Assembly: GCA_028023455.1 (NCBI GenBank)
Contig: JAQFVV010000152.1
Location: forward strand, 1,550,001-1,614,000
DNA: 64,000 nt
Reading direction: 5' to 3'
DNA from: Epiperipatus broadwayi
Taxonomy: Eukaryota > Onychophora > Udeonychophora > Euonychophora > Peripatidae
Translations under genes and position numbers: made by a program
Shown: piece after piece, positions 63,771 through 64,000 of the stretch
Layout of the letters: every line of letters starts with the position of its first letter
Position numbering within the stretch: the stretch's first letter is position 1
Notes under the pieces: generated by a model
What the model was told of the DNA's origin: nothing
What the model saw: the letters and a program-made list of their open reading frames with translations, nothing else
Databases searched by the model: none

Positions 63771-64000
63771 AAAAATATATAAAAAAAAGTTTCATTTTTT
63801 TTATTGTTAATTTATTTTATAGTACTAGTAAAGAATGCAGTGATTATAGTATTATCCAACACATAGTAGATACCTGAAAATTAGAGTTTAATCCCAATAT
63901 AAATCAACTTTCAGATTTTGGAAAACCTGGTGGCATACAGTTGAATTATAAAAAGCTCATATTCAAAACAAATAACTAGTCTTGTAGCAATTTTTCTCTG
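63771..64000. other. end of window, AT-rich, possible 3' UTR
   Basis: If 63684-63770 is the last exon, the 3' UTR starts here. No canonical polyadenylation hexamer is seen before the window ends, only an AATATA variant near 63896. Confidence 0.25.

Overview
This is a metazoan genomic window. It is strongly AT-rich (roughly three quarters A+T by eye), has no bacterial-style gene packing, and is dominated by decayed eukaryotic transposable elements (TEs) and microsatellites. The element mix (Ty3/gypsy, RTE-like, Tx1/L1-like and CR1/Jockey-like LINEs, Penelope-like elements with GIY-YIG endonuclease, a tRNA-derived SINE, ATT and TAGA arrays) fits an invertebrate with a large repeat-rich genome. 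A mollusc or cephalopod is possible, but the sequence does not prove a taxon.

The only sign of a host protein-coding gene is a set of three small plus-strand exon candidates that fit one gene spanning almost the whole window. They are a TATA box (3989), a start exon with a signal peptide (4062-4295), an internal exon (32925-33293) and a possible last exon (63684-63770). All three join in phase 0 and sit behind good splice signals. Joined, they would give a small secreted protein of about 229 residues, rich in cysteines and amphipathic helix-like stretches. The two introns of about 29-30 kb would hold every transposon described here. The family is not recognised; a four-helix-bundle cytokine is a hypothesis only.

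Layout. 0.3-5 kb: truncated tRNA-SINE and foldback repeats, then exon 1. 5.3-7.25 kb: left arm of a 1.9-kb repeat found inverted at 28.2-30.1 kb. 7.5-9.0 kb: ATT-flanked inverted element and a TAGA/CAGA array. 9.1-14.0 kb: minus-strand Ty3/gypsy relic with an LTR, interrupted by about 1.5 kb (a related solo LTR is at 35.3-36.2 kb). 17.7-18.6 kb: RTE-like relic and a split tRNA-like sequence. 23.1-25.1 kb: two head-to-head Penelope-like fragments. 25.1-28.1 kb: possible third member of the insertion family described below, and a near-perfect palindrome. 30.5-32.8 kb: foldback element, a third Penelope-like fragment and an RTE 3' fragment. 32.9-33.3 kb: exon 2. 37.1-39.8 kb: long RTE-like relic. 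40.1-40.9 kb: 0.35-kb tandem repeat. 42.7-50.65 kb: Tx1/L1-like LINE split by a 3-kb insertion. 50.9-60.45 kb: two CR1/Jockey-like LINE copies, the longer one also split by a 3.4-kb insertion. 60.5-63 kb: tandem and foldback repeats. 63.7 kb: possible last exon.

The two insertions that split the LINEs (45.29-48.33 and 56.46-59.87 kb) share their terminal sequences. Each carries a TATA box and CAGAGAG start signal on the minus strand about 0.8-0.9 kb from its right end. The first has a complete-looking two-exon mini-gene encoding 70 residues. This is the second most interesting object in the window and may be an undescribed transposon family with its own small gene.
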